NCBI GenBank assembly: GCA_015660965.1
Contig: JACTVG010000001.1
Location: forward strand, 372,001-436,000
From: Methanoregulaceae archaeon
Lineage (GTDB): Archaea > Halobacteriota > Methanomicrobia > Methanomicrobiales > Methanospirillaceae
Direction of reading: 5' to 3'
Length of the DNA stretch: 64,000 nucleotides
Shown in pieces: positions 1 through 10,357 of the stretch. How positions within the stretch are numbered: the first letter of the stretch is position 1; every line of letters begins with the position of its first letter. Under the pieces are notes generated by a model. The model saw only the letters and a list, made by a program, of their open reading frames with translations, had not been told where the DNA came from and did no database searches. The position numbers and the translations under genes were made by a program.

Positions 1-953
1 TAGAGCCAATCTGAAGTAACTGAAATCACAAGATACGATGCCTTAACACTGGACAGTCCTTTGGTTAACGATCCCTCTTGTGTTATATCAAAGTAGTCGA
101 TCGCTTTTGTAATATAGAGGTATGAATTGGCATCAAATCTTTTTGTGAAAGTATCTCCTTGATGGTGAAGGTAACTTTCGACCGCAAAATCTGTGGAAAA
201 GTCAAAGCCGATTCGTTCTTTTCCCTGTAAAGATCTACCGAACTTTTCATGCATTGATTCGTCAGACAAGTAAGTGATATGGCCAACCATTCGTGCAAGT
301 GCAAGCCCATGTGTCGGTGAAGATTTTCCGTAGTAATTTCCATTGTTCCATTTTGGATCTGAAGTTATTGCTTTCCTTCCCACTTCATTAAAAGCAATTT
401 GTTGGGGTGTAGAATAACCCGTGGTTGCAATAGTGATCGCCTTTTTAACCATATTCGGATAAGAGATAGTCCATTGCAGCACCTGCATGCCGCCCATCGA
501 TCCGCCGGCAATTGCATAAAGTCTTTTAATTGCTAAGTGATCGTTCAAAAGTTTTTGAGCATTCACCATGTCTTTGATGGTTATGACTGGAAATGTTGTG
601 GCATAGGGTTTTTTTGTTTCGGGATTGATGGATGAAGGTCCTGTCGAACCTTTGCATCCTCCAATTATATTCGAACAAATGACAAAATAAAGGTCAGTAT
701 TAAACGCTTTTCCGGGACCAATAACTGTATCCCACCAACCGGGTTTTTCATCACCTTCATGGAACCCAGCAACATGTGCATCCCCGGAAAGTGCATGACA
801 GATTAAAATAGCGTTATTCTTCTCCCGATTTAATTTTCCGTAGGTTTCGTAAGCGATAGTAAGAGAAGAAAGTTTTTCCCCGCTTTCAAGTAATAGCGGG
901 GATGGATGGTGGTAATACTTCGTTTTTACAATGCCAATTGACCCTTTAATCAT
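1..953 (-). CDS. metX: Homoserine O-acetyltransferase MetX (C-terminus cut by window edge)
   Basis: Translating the minus strand from the ATG at 953 gives 317 open codons that run off the left edge. The protein is an alpha/beta hydrolase that acetylates homoserine with acetyl-CoA, giving the substrate for the MetY enzyme encoded just upstream. Visible family signatures are LSGDAHVAG near the N-terminus (oxyanion region), [11 protein letters not shown], and the nucleophile elbow [20 protein letters not shown] lies close to the cut end. The Asp/His part of the catalytic triad lies outside the window. An AGAAGG sequence sits upstream of the ATG, and the start overlaps the stop of a 31-codon ORF by four bases (ATGA). 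Base composition is more AT-rich than metY. A serine O-acetyltransferase-like or succinyltransferase activity cannot be excluded. Confidence 0.93.
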   Translation of the reverse strand, partial: MIKGSIGIVKTKYYHHPSPLLLESGEKLSSLTIAYETYGKLNREKNNAILICHALSGDAHVAGFHEGDEKPGWWDTVIGPGKAFNTDLYFVICSNIIGGCKGSTGPSSINPETKKPYATTFPVITIKDMVNAQKLLNDHLAIKRLYAIAGGSMGGMQVLQWTISYPNMVKKAITIATTGYSTPQQIAFNEVGRKAITSDPKWNNGNYYGKSSPTHGLALARMVGHITYLSDESMHEKFGRSLQGKERIGFDFSTDFAVESYLHHQGDTFTKRFDANSYLYITKAIDYFDITQEGSLTKGLSSVKASYLVISVTSDWL

Positions 954-1045
954 CTACAAACGCCTTCTCTAATCCGGCTGAGTTCTGCGATAATATCCCG
1001 GATATCCTTTATCTTTTTCGGAACTCTTCGGTGGGTGGTCGTCAT
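950..1045 (-). CDS. Putative 31-residue micro-ORF between metY and metX
   Basis: An ATG at 1045 opens 31 codons ending in TGA at 950-952. Its start lies two bases past the metY stop, and its stop overlaps the metX ATG as ATGA, so it fits an exact translational relay from metY to metX. The peptide is basic and helix-prone, with a [16 protein letters not shown] core and one Cys near the end. I recognise no family. It could be a real small protein, a coupling leader, or chance. The exact tiling of the gap is the main argument for it. Confidence 0.4.
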   Translation of the reverse strand: MTTTHRRVPKKIKDIRDIIAELSRIREGVCR

Positions 1046-1046
1046 G

Positions 1047-3717
<2,671 letters not shown>

Positions 3718-3793
3718 GGTAATCACGAAAATTTTGTCGAATATTTGCTTTGGATGTTTTCTAATCTTCTAAGTTTTGATGAACTTTTCAGAG

Positions 3794-3865
3794 AGCCAGA
3801 GCCCGGAATCGAACCGGGATGTAGTTGATCTGCAGTCAGCCGCGTAGCCACTCCGCCACTCTGGC
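3794..3865 (-). tRNA. tRNA-Cys (anticodon GCA)
   Basis: The minus strand folds as a 72-nt cloverleaf. The acceptor stem is GCCAGAG/CTCTGGC with all seven pairs, the anticodon loop is CTGCAGA with GCA, and the T arm is CCCGG-TTCGATT-CCGGG. Position 73 is U, as expected for a tRNA-Cys. CCA is not encoded. The anticodon stem GCTGA/TCAAC has one C-A mismatch at the second pair (28-42). It sits directly upstream of the SepCysS gene and directly downstream of a paired palindrome, so it may be part of the same regulated transcript. Confidence 0.95.
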
Positions 3866-3873
3866 AGCGTCTG

Positions 3874-3920
3874 AATTCACAATTGTGAATTTGACTATAT
3901 TAAATAACAATTGTGAATAT
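3874..3920. promoter_or_regulatory. Paired palindromic operator upstream of tRNA-Cys/SepCysS
   Basis: Bases 3874-3891 form a perfect 18-bp palindrome, AATTCACAATTGTGAATT. A second, imperfect copy is centred 28 bp away at 3910/3911 (right half TTGTGAATA). An AT-rich TATA-like stretch lies between and beyond them (3895-3905 and 3915-3927), so bound protein would overlap the minus-strand promoter. The same core occurs twice before the HTH gene at 7400. Operator function is inferred. Confidence 0.7.
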
Positions 3921-3990
3921 ATAAAAGTTCTGTTTTCAGCAGGAGTTTCTTAACCATGGGTTCTGTGGCGATACAATCGAGGGAACAAGT

Positions 3991-3998
3991 AAAAAAAA
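3991..3998 (-). terminator. Oligo-T stretch after moaE
   Basis: Eight consecutive T residues on the minus strand lie 15 bases past the moaE stop. Archaeal RNA polymerase terminates at such T runs, so this is a plausible end for the iscS-iscU-moeB-moaD-moaE transcript, before the tRNA-Cys operon promoter. Confidence 0.45.
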
Positions 3999-4012
3999 TA
4001 TCTTGAAAAGAA

Positions 4013-4441
4013 TCAACGCGGTTTGCCAGTGCCAGAGCCATGCTGGTGTTCTCCCGGAACCCAGCGGTCACCATTTTCTCTCAATTCTTTTTTCCAGATG
4101 GGAACACCGGCTTTTATTGTCTCAATAATGTACCGTGAACCTTCATACGCTTCCTTTCGGTGACCTGCCCCAACAACAATAATTAGGATGTTGTCGCCAA
4201 CTTTCAACCGGCCGATCCGGTGGATGATGTCAACAGAGAGCAGATTAAATTTCTTTGCTGCATTAGCTGAAATCCGCTCAAGTTCCTTTGCAGCAACTTG
4301 CTGGTAGGCTTCGAGTTCCATCTCTTTGATGTCATCATCCCGGACAATACCGTCGAAAACAACGATCGCGCCAATTCCGCGTTGTTTTGCATCGTTAATG
4401 AGTTTCCCGATATCAACATCTTCTGTCTGGATGGCTATCAT
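4013..4441 (-). CDS. moaE: Molybdopterin synthase catalytic subunit MoaE
   Basis: This 142-residue protein is the large subunit that, with thiocarboxylated MoaD, inserts the dithiolene sulfurs into precursor Z to make molybdopterin. It carries the family signature HRIGRLKVGDNI, then GAGHRKEAYEGSRYIIETIKAGVPIWKKE-type residues with the conserved lysines and the PIWKKE core near residues 105-125. It follows moaD by 24 bases in a minus-strand run with the E1-like activator. Methanogens need this cofactor for formate dehydrogenase and formylmethanofuran dehydrogenase, consistent with fdhD being nearby. Confidence 0.93.
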   Translation of the reverse strand: MIAIQTEDVDIGKLINDAKQRGIGAIVVFDGIVRDDDIKEMELEAYQQVAAKELERISANAAKKFNLLSVDIIHRIGRLKVGDNILIIVVGAGHRKEAYEGSRYIIETIKAGVPIWKKELRENGDRWVPGEHQHGSGTGKPR

Positions 4442-4465
4442 TGTTGCACCAACATTGACAAATAT

Positions 4466-4744
4466 TTATCCCCCTGCAACAGGTGGGAATATAGCGATTT
4501 CATCTCCATCTAAAATTTTCGTTTTATTGGCGTCAGAATTATCGAGACGTTTTCCATTTCTCATCAATATTACAAATTCGCGGAATTTTCCTGTCTCATC
4601 GAAAATTGCGTCGTAACCCTTTTTGTTTTTTTGTGTGATTTCTTTGATTAAACTCGATACCAGAGTGCCAGAACTCGGTTCAACAACTATGTCTGTCCCA
4701 AGGAGTTCTCTGAACTGGGCAAAAAAACGTATCTTAACTTTCAT
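4466..4744 (-). CDS. moaD: Molybdopterin synthase sulfur carrier MoaD
   Basis: This 92-residue ubiquitin-like protein starts MKVKIRFFAQFRELLG and ends PPVAGG. The terminal Gly-Gly is the site that becomes a thiocarboxylate. DGDEIAIFPPVAGG is the standard MoaD tail. Its start overlaps the stop of the upstream E1-like gene by four bases, so carrier and activator are translationally coupled. MoaE follows at once. Confidence 0.93.
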   Translation of the reverse strand: MKVKIRFFAQFRELLGTDIVVEPSSGTLVSSLIKEITQKNKKGYDAIFDETGKFREFVILMRNGKRLDNSDANKTKILDGDEIAIFPPVAGG

Positions 4745-5490
4745 TTTTCTCTCTCCATGGGGCGTTTGTTTTTACCGCATGAAATGCAGTCTGGGTCTCT
4801 CTCAACTGTAATTTCATCCATATTCGCTTTCATTCCATCCCAGATAAGGAGCCGGTTGGTGAGGAGTTGGCCGGTTCCAAGAAGAAACTTAAGTACCTCA
4901 TTTGCTTGTATCATCCCTATGAACCCCGGTGTTACACCGACAACCGGAAATACTTCTTTAGGGGGCGCTTTGGGGAAAATACATCGAAGACATGCGGTTT
5001 CTCCAGGGATTATTGTGGTTGCTTGTCCGTATAATCCACGGATTGCGCCATGGAAAAGGGGAATATATTTCTTTAATGCAATATCGTTGAGCACATACCG
5101 GGTCGGAAAATTATCCATTGCATCTATTATACCGTCAGAACTACCTACGAGTTTGGCAGCGGTTCTCTCATCGATAGTGGTATCTATCACTTTGATAGTA
5201 ATATCAGGGTTTATTTCACGCAGTTTTTCCTCTGCAGATACCGTTTTTTTCTTTCCGATATCCCGATCGTAATGAAGGATCTGTCGGTTGAGATTTGTTA
5301 GTTCCACTACATCTTTGTCAACAAGGGTGATGGTTCCAACACCAGCGACTGCAAGATAAATGGAAATAGGGGAGCCCAGTCCTCCAGCACCAGCAATGAA
5401 AATTTTTGCCTTCTTGAGTTTTTCCTGTCCTTCTTCGCCAAATAGCAATATTTGTCGTTTGTATCGCTCAAGTTCTCGTTGAGATAGCAT
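4741..5490 (-). CDS. moeB: E1-like adenylyltransferase for sulfur carriers (MoeB/UbaA/ThiF type)
   Basis: This 249-residue ThiF-fold protein adenylates the C-terminal glycine of ubiquitin-like sulfur carriers. It shows the Rossmann ATP site GAGGLGSP, the NLNRQILH segment, DAMDNFPTRY, and two zinc CxxC pairs (CLRC and CISC). It probably serves MoaD. In haloarchaea a single E1 (UbaA) serves all SAMP/MoaD carriers, so it may also activate the 64-residue carrier at 10358. There is no C-terminal rhodanese domain, so sulfur probably comes directly from the cysteine desulfurase encoded upstream (inference). Confidence 0.9.
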   Translation of the reverse strand: MLSQRELERYKRQILLFGEEGQEKLKKAKIFIAGAGGLGSPISIYLAVAGVGTITLVDKDVVELTNLNRQILHYDRDIGKKKTVSAEEKLREINPDITIKVIDTTIDERTAAKLVGSSDGIIDAMDNFPTRYVLNDIALKKYIPLFHGAIRGLYGQATTIIPGETACLRCIFPKAPPKEVFPVVGVTPGFIGMIQANEVLKFLLGTGQLLTNRLLIWDGMKANMDEITVERDPDCISCGKNKRPMEREK

Positions 5491-5527
5491 TTTTCACACT
5501 ATTCCTGTGATACGATCTATCATTTAC

Positions 5528-5962
5528 TTAATCTTGACATTCAAGATCTTTGCTGTGATCGTGTGAGTGTGGATGTTTCTCTTCCCACGGCGAAAGACCT
5601 TGTTTGTTCCGGTAATCATTGATTGCTTTGTGAATCCCTTCTTCTGCAAGCACCGAACAGTGCATTTTTATGGGGGGGAGTCCTTCCAGGGCCTCTGCAA
5701 CAGCTCTATTGGAAACCTCCCATGCCTCTTCAAGTGTTTTTCCTTTGACAAGTTCTGTTGCCATACTGCTTGATGCGATTGCCGCACCGCAACCGAACGT
5801 TTTGAACTTTGCGTCGACAATAATATTATTCTCGATTTTAAGGAATATTTTCATTATATCCCCGCAAACAGGGTTCCCCACTTCTCCTACCCCATCAGGG
5901 TTATCGATTTCCCCTACATTGCGTGGGTTCTTGAAATGTTCCATGACTTTGTCGCTATACAT
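5528..5962 (-). CDS. iscU: Fe-S cluster assembly scaffold IscU/NifU-N
   Basis: This 144-residue scaffold assembles [2Fe-2S]/[4Fe-4S] clusters with sulfur from the desulfurase encoded just upstream. The three cluster cysteines are visible in PVCGD, FGCGAAIASSSM and MHCSVLAEE, and the conserved Asp follows the first. The gene start overlaps the end of iscS by eight bases. The C-terminus is unusual: after the core comes a His-rich tail (HPHSHDHSKD) and a further Cys, which could bind metal. Confidence 0.94.
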   Translation of the reverse strand: MYSDKVMEHFKNPRNVGEIDNPDGVGEVGNPVCGDIMKIFLKIENNIIVDAKFKTFGCGAAIASSSMATELVKGKTLEEAWEVSNRAVAEALEGLPPIKMHCSVLAEEGIHKAINDYRNKQGLSPWEEKHPHSHDHSKDLECQD

Positions 5963-7151
5963 TACACCCTCCTTCTTTGGTGCTCTTCAGGTACAGTGGG
6001 GACATTTCCCTCAATTTAGTTACGACTTTGGGAAGGACATCAAGCACATAATCAATATCCTGATCGGTATTCGCATCACCAAGTGTTAGCCGCAATGATC
6101 CATGGGCGACCTCTGGCGAAAGTCCAGTAGCGAGGAGAACGTGTGAGGGTTCGAGAGATCCTGATGTACATGCACTACCGGTTGATCCGCAAATACCTTC
6201 ATCATCCAACCAGAGTAGCATCGATTCACCTTCAATAAACTCAAAGCTTACATTAAAATTGCCGGGGAGACGTTTTTCTGGATGACCATTCAACTGCGAA
6301 TGGGGAATCTTTTCGAGAACCTGTTTAAGGAGCCGGTCTCGCATTGATTTAATTTTGACGTTGTGGTTAGGAATATCAGCAGTAACAATCTCAATCGCTT
6401 TTCCAAGACCGACAATTCCTGCTATGTTCTCAGTACCTGCCCGTTTCTTGCGTTCCTGACCGCCCCCGTGGATCAAATTCTCAATTCGCACCCCTTTTTT
6501 GATGTATAATGCCCCGACGCCTTTAGGACCATAAAATTTGTGGGCGGAAAGGGAAAGCAGATCGATATTCTGTTCCTTGACATTGATTGGCACATTACCG
6601 ATTGCTTGTACCGCATCGGTATGGAAATAGATGTTGTGTTTGCGTGCGATAGTACCGAGTTCGGTGATGGGTTCAATCGTGCCGATCTCGTTATTCGCAT
6701 ACATGATAGAAATCAGGATAGTTTTATCAGTTATAGCTCGTTCGAGTTCGGTCGGGTCGACGAGTCCGTATTTATCTACGGGTAAATAGGTGACGGCAAA
6801 TCCTTCCTTTTCGAGGAACTGGCAGGTATGGAGGACCGCATGATGCTCGATTTGTGTTGTTATGATATGGGTTCCTTTTTTTCTGTTGGAATAGGCAACA
6901 CCTTTAATTGCCCAGTTGTCCGATTCGCTCCCGCCAGACGTAAAATAGATTTCATCAACATCGGCGCCAAGTGCTTTTGCCACTTGAGCTCGTGCTGTAT
7001 CAACAGCTTTCTTGGAATCTCGTGCAATGCCGTATATTGAAGAAGGATTTCCGAAATATTCGGTGAAATAAGGGAGCATGGCATTCACCACTTCGGGTTT
7101 GGTATAGGTGGTGGCTGAATGATCCATGTATATGAGACGTTTTGATGCCAT
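5955..7151 (-). CDS. iscS: Cysteine desulfurase (IscS/NifS)
   Basis: This 398-residue class V aminotransferase-fold PLP enzyme takes sulfur from cysteine and leaves a persulfide on an active-site Cys. Signatures are MDHSATTYTKPEV, the GNPSS motif, SGGSESDNWAIKG, the PLP-lysine segment SAHKFYGPKGVGALYI, and the mobile-loop cysteine in GSACTSGSLEPSHVL. The long loop makes it IscS-like. It is first in a minus-strand operon with iscU, moeB, moaD and moaE, so it can feed Fe-S clusters and molybdopterin alike. Many methanogens lack IscS and use sulfide, so its presence here is notable. Confidence 0.95.
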   Translation of the reverse strand: MASKRLIYMDHSATTYTKPEVVNAMLPYFTEYFGNPSSIYGIARDSKKAVDTARAQVAKALGADVDEIYFTSGGSESDNWAIKGVAYSNRKKGTHIITTQIEHHAVLHTCQFLEKEGFAVTYLPVDKYGLVDPTELERAITDKTILISIMYANNEIGTIEPITELGTIARKHNIYFHTDAVQAIGNVPINVKEQNIDLLSLSAHKFYGPKGVGALYIKKGVRIENLIHGGGQERKKRAGTENIAGIVGLGKAIEIVTADIPNHNVKIKSMRDRLLKQVLEKIPHSQLNGHPEKRLPGNFNVSFEFIEGESMLLWLDDEGICGSTGSACTSGSLEPSHVLLATGLSPEVAHGSLRLTLGDANTDQDIDYVLDVLPKVVTKLREMSPLYLKSTKEGGCNV

Positions 7152-7337
7152 GCTTTTGCCTACAATCTGAATATATTCGTTGATCGTTGGATAATTCTTT
7201 CCTGATAGATATTATGTCATAATATATAGGTCAGAATTTTCGAATGGTACGCTACTCATTCCTCCACACTCTTTTCTATCACGAATCTTGCGGTATATGG
7301 TTGGTAGATCGGAAAGATTTTTGTAATGAGAGGACAA

Positions 7338-7378
7338 ATTCACAATTGTGAATACAATGTATTATGTCACAATTGTGA
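7338..7378. promoter_or_regulatory. Paired palindromic operator between iscS and the HTH gene
   Basis: Site A at 7338-7353 is a perfect 16-bp palindrome (ATTCACAATTGTGAAT). Site B at 7367-7378 is a perfect 12-bp palindrome (TCACAATTGTGA). Their centres are 27 bp apart, close to the 28-bp spacing of the pair at 3874-3920. Site B ends 21 bases before the start codon of the divergent HTH gene, so autoregulation is likely. Control of the iscS operon from about 200 bases away is also possible. Confidence 0.75.
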
Positions 7379-7399
7379 TAACTTAAAGGTTGTGATAGT

Positions 7400-7732
7400 G
7401 TGGAATCTCCCTGTCAGAAAATTGTCTGGGATGTTTTGCCTGCAATTCGTGCTGCAATAGCAGTTGAGCTTGTAAAGTGCGGAGTATCTCAAGTTGAAGC
7501 TGCGCGGATGTTAGAAATAGCTCCGTCAGCAGTATCCCAATATTTATCCGGAAAACGTGGGTATAGGATTGAATTCGAGGACGATGTGAAAAAGTCGATT
7601 GCAACACTTGCTCAGGATTTAAAAGATGGTAAGAAAGTCAACCTTGTCAAACGCACCTGCGATATCTGCCATCAACTTCGCGGTGATGACGTTGAGTCAG
7701 GAGAAATTTTTTCAGAGCGATGTGGTGTCTAA
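7400..7732 (+). CDS. Small HTH transcriptional regulator with cysteines (candidate Fe-S/cysteine sensor)
   Basis: This 110-residue protein has a helix-turn-helix at residues 29-52 (VSQVEAARMLEIAPSAVSQY) followed by GKRGYRIEF, typical of the COG2522 group of archaeal regulators. Cysteines at 5 and 27, a CDIC pair at 87-90 and one at 108 could ligate an Fe-S cluster or metal. The GTG start at 7400 is taken because AAAGGT precedes it and Met-Glu-Ser-Pro-Cys fits family N-termini. It is divergent from iscS and sits directly after the double palindrome, which suggests it binds that site and the matching one at tRNA-Cys. The ligand is not known; the sensor role is inference from cysteines and neighbours. 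Confidence 0.75.
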   Translation: MESPCQKIVWDVLPAIRAAIAVELVKCGVSQVEAARMLEIAPSAVSQYLSGKRGYRIEFEDDVKKSIATLAQDLKDGKKVNLVKRTCDICHQLRGDDVESGEIFSERCGV

Positions 7733-7798
7733 TTGCACAAGATATTCAAATGAGAATATTCGTTCAAAAATACCTCGCAATACTATCTGAATTTTTAT

Positions 7799-8596
7799 AT
7801 GGATCTCAAAAGTAAACGGGAATACCTCAAACAAATCATCGTGAGAAAAGGGTCGATGATTATTGCATTTTCAGGAGGAGTTGATAGCAGTCTTCTAGCC
7901 GTACTTGCAAAAGAGACCCTGTGTGATAAAAGTCGGTGTATTCTCCTTGATAGCCCGGTTGTTCCTCGTGAGGCAATTAAAGAAGCACAAAAAATTGTGA
8001 AGGACTTTGGTCTTACCCTTGAAATAATTCCAATTTCTTTGATGGAGGATGAACGGTTCAGGACTAATCCTTCTGAACGATGTTATTATTGTAAAAAGAA
8101 ATCTGCGGGCCTTTTAAAACAAAGGATGCATGAACTTGGTTTTGCTTGCGTCGCCGATGGGATGAATGTGTCTGATGTTGATGAATACCGACCTGGCCTT
8201 GCAGCAAGTACTGAAGAGGGAATCGAACACCCATTTATTGAAGCAGGAATAACGAAAACGGATATCAGGAACATTGCACGAGAAAGCGGTCTTTATTTTT
8301 GGGATAAACCGTCAGCAGCCTGCCTCTCATCACGCATCCCGTATGGTGTCGAAATAACGAGTGATAACCTAAGGTTGATCGAAGAAGCCGAAGAGTTTCT
8401 CCATAAAAAAGGGTTCCGGCAGGTCAGAGTCAGATCGCATAATAATATTGCACGTATCGAAGTCATGAAAAAGGATATTCCACAACTATTGAGCATACAG
8501 GACAAAGTGACAACTGCCCTCAAAAAACTGGGATTTGTGTATGTGACCCTCGATCTGGAAGGGTATCGGAGTGGGAGTATGGATAAAATGCTTTAA
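7799..8596 (+). CDS. larE: LarE-type ATP-dependent sacrificial sulfur transferase
   Basis: This 265-residue PP-loop protein has SGGVDSS near residue 25, the SERCYYCKKK segment, GMNVSDVDEYRPGL, and the conserved cysteine motif SAACLSSRIPYG. In LarE that cysteine, or a cluster in relatives, donates sulfur to the nickel-pincer nucleotide. Related proteins in methanogens may act on other substrates. larB and larC are not in the window, so the acceptor here is uncertain. It is followed by fdhD, giving two sulfur-transfer genes in a row. Confidence 0.85.
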   Translation: MDLKSKREYLKQIIVRKGSMIIAFSGGVDSSLLAVLAKETLCDKSRCILLDSPVVPREAIKEAQKIVKDFGLTLEIIPISLMEDERFRTNPSERCYYCKKKSAGLLKQRMHELGFACVADGMNVSDVDEYRPGLAASTEEGIEHPFIEAGITKTDIRNIARESGLYFWDKPSAACLSSRIPYGVEITSDNLRLIEEAEEFLHKKGFRQVRVRSHNNIARIEVMKKDIPQLLSIQDKVTTALKKLGFVYVTLDLEGYRSGSMDKML

Positions 8597-8644
8597 CATG
8601 AATACATTTTATAAAATGTATTTTCAGTCTGCACAACACACTCA

Positions 8645-9433
8645 ATGAGTATTGGAATGTATCGAAAAGTTCCTTGTATTTATGTTGATGGTGAAAAGTT
8701 TGAGACCGGTACTCATGAAGTCATAGAGGAAGTTCCAATCGCCCTTTTTGTCAACGGACGACATGCAATGACTGCAATGATGAGTCCGGTTATGCTCGAA
8801 GAGTTTGTCACTGGATACTTGTTTACCGAACAAATCATCAAAGGGATCAATGAGATCGATTCGATAAAAATTGAAAAAAACCGCATAAGTGTTATCACAA
8901 AAAATTTGTTTAAAGTGGTGGGACCAAAAAAGACAATTCTGTCAGGTTGTGGTGGTAGTACCTCCTATATTGACACGGAAAAACTTCCAAAAATCAAATC
9001 TGACTATACCTTAAAAACCTCAGTAATCTGGAATACAGTAAAATCTGTTCTTAATTCTGAACTTCACCGAATCACTGGTGGGATACATGTCGTTGCACTG
9101 TTAGATCAAGAAAAAATCCTAGCCATTTCAGAAGATATCGGTCGTCATAATGCACTCGATCGGGTCATAGGATACGGTTTGCGGAATGGCATCGATCTCT
9201 CCAGGACATTTGTCATCGCGTCCGGAAGAATCTCGTCGGAAATGGCGCGAAAATGCCTGATCGCTAATATCCCAATCATTGTGTCACGGGGTGCAACGAC
9301 TACACTTGCGGTGGACATTGCAGAAAAGACCGGGCTCACTATTGTTGCCTTTGCTCGTGGCGGAAAAATGGTGATTTATACTCATACGTCGAGAATTCAA
9401 GGAAATACTTTGGATTCTTTAATGGGAAAATGA
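8645..9433 (+). CDS. fdhD: Formate dehydrogenase accessory sulfurtransferase FdhD
   Basis: FdhD passes sulfur from the desulfurase to the molybdenum/tungsten cofactor of formate dehydrogenase. The 262-residue protein shows the family features MSPVMLEEFVTGYLFTE, a cysteine-containing loop SGCGGST (the family loop usually has CxxC; here one Cys is seen), EDIGRHNALDRVIG, SGRISSEMARK and VSRGATTTLAVD. The family C-terminus RGGKMVIYT is intact. The gene end overlaps the convergent thiolation gene by 15 bases. It suggests formate use, as in many Methanomicrobiales. Confidence 0.92.
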   Translation: MSIGMYRKVPCIYVDGEKFETGTHEVIEEVPIALFVNGRHAMTAMMSPVMLEEFVTGYLFTEQIIKGINEIDSIKIEKNRISVITKNLFKVVGPKKTILSGCGGSTSYIDTEKLPKIKSDYTLKTSVIWNTVKSVLNSELHRITGGIHVVALLDQEKILAISEDIGRHNALDRVIGYGLRNGIDLSRTFVIASGRISSEMARKCLIANIPIIVSRGATTTLAVDIAEKTGLTIVAFARGGKMVIYTHTSRIQGNTLDSLMGK

Positions 9434-10354
9434 TCGTTTAATTAAACAGACCTGGCAAACTTCACCGCTAGAGGGATCACCACATTCCTTGCAGTGGCGA
9501 AGCGGTTCAGTGATTTCAATTCCTGAAAGATAATGTTCAATCTTTCTTTTGCTGTCCATAATTCGAAGCATAGTTCCTGGGTATCGATATTCAAGATCAG
9601 AAAGCATCGATCGAACTTCACGTCGCAATGCGTTGTGGGTATAGGGACATTCGGGGAGATCAGTCCAGGCATCCTGAATTAACAGATACGTGGCGATATC
9701 TTTCTCTGATAGATCTGAAAGAGGTTTTATTCGAGGAATAAAATAGGGAGACTTCATTGTACTTGAGTTTCGGACAAGACGAGGAAGATCGTCTCGTAAC
9801 ACGTTCATGAGGGCCGATTGAGCTTCGTCATCGAGATTATGACCGGTTGCAAGCTTTGTTGCACCGACATCGCGGGCTCCCTTGTCAAGGGCCTTTTTGC
9901 GCAAGATGCCGCATATACTGCAGGCTTGAGATTCCTTGCCTCTCAGAAGACTATCTAATGTATTCCCATATATGTCGTCAAAGGAAATGATCCGATGCTC
10001 GATGTCGAATTGGTGTGCGAGTCGTTGTGCTGATCGTATTGTTTCCACTCGATACCCTGCGATACCTTCGTCAATAGTAATAGCAATAAGATGGACGTCA
10101 TTCCAACACGGTAATAACCGGTATAATAAAAGTAAAAGAGCCGTGCTATCTTTACCCCCGCTCAGTGCAATGGCAATACGGTCTCCATCTGAAATCAGAG
10201 TTTTTTTTTCGATGTTGGAGATGACCCGGAGTTCCACATCGGCAATAAAGTGTGTTTTACAGAGATGATGATTGACTTCCTTTCGATACACAATGGCCGG
10301 GTTCTCACAAAAAGTACATTTTGGAACGGTTGGTCGAACGGACTCAGATTTCAC
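9419..10354 (-). CDS. tRNA 2-thiouridine synthetase, NcsA/TtuA type
   Basis: This 311-residue member of the TtuA/Ctu1 family (TIGR00269 type) adenylates a tRNA uridine and replaces its 2-oxygen with sulfur. It has an N-terminal zinc finger (CTFCENPAIV and HHLCKTHF), the PP-loop ALSGGKDSTALL, a central CSICG...CPYTH set that binds a catalytic cluster or disulfide, and a C-terminal zinc knuckle (CKECG...CQVC). The downstream sulfur-carrier class gene lies three bases upstream on the same strand, a typical archaeal pairing. The modified base (U34 or U54) cannot be decided from sequence alone. Confidence 0.88.
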   Translation of the reverse strand: MKSESVRPTVPKCTFCENPAIVYRKEVNHHLCKTHFIADVELRVISNIEKKTLISDGDRIAIALSGGKDSTALLLLLYRLLPCWNDVHLIAITIDEGIAGYRVETIRSAQRLAHQFDIEHRIISFDDIYGNTLDSLLRGKESQACSICGILRKKALDKGARDVGATKLATGHNLDDEAQSALMNVLRDDLPRLVRNSSTMKSPYFIPRIKPLSDLSEKDIATYLLIQDAWTDLPECPYTHNALRREVRSMLSDLEYRYPGTMLRIMDSKRKIEHYLSGIEITEPLRHCKECGDPSSGEVCQVCLIKRSFSH

Positions 10355-10357
10355 AGG

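Noticed and set aside
7152-7399. A small RNA gene in the iscS/HTH intergenic region
   Set aside because: The region holds the paired palindromes and AT-rich promoter sequence, but no stem-loop followed by a T run that would suggest an RNA gene.
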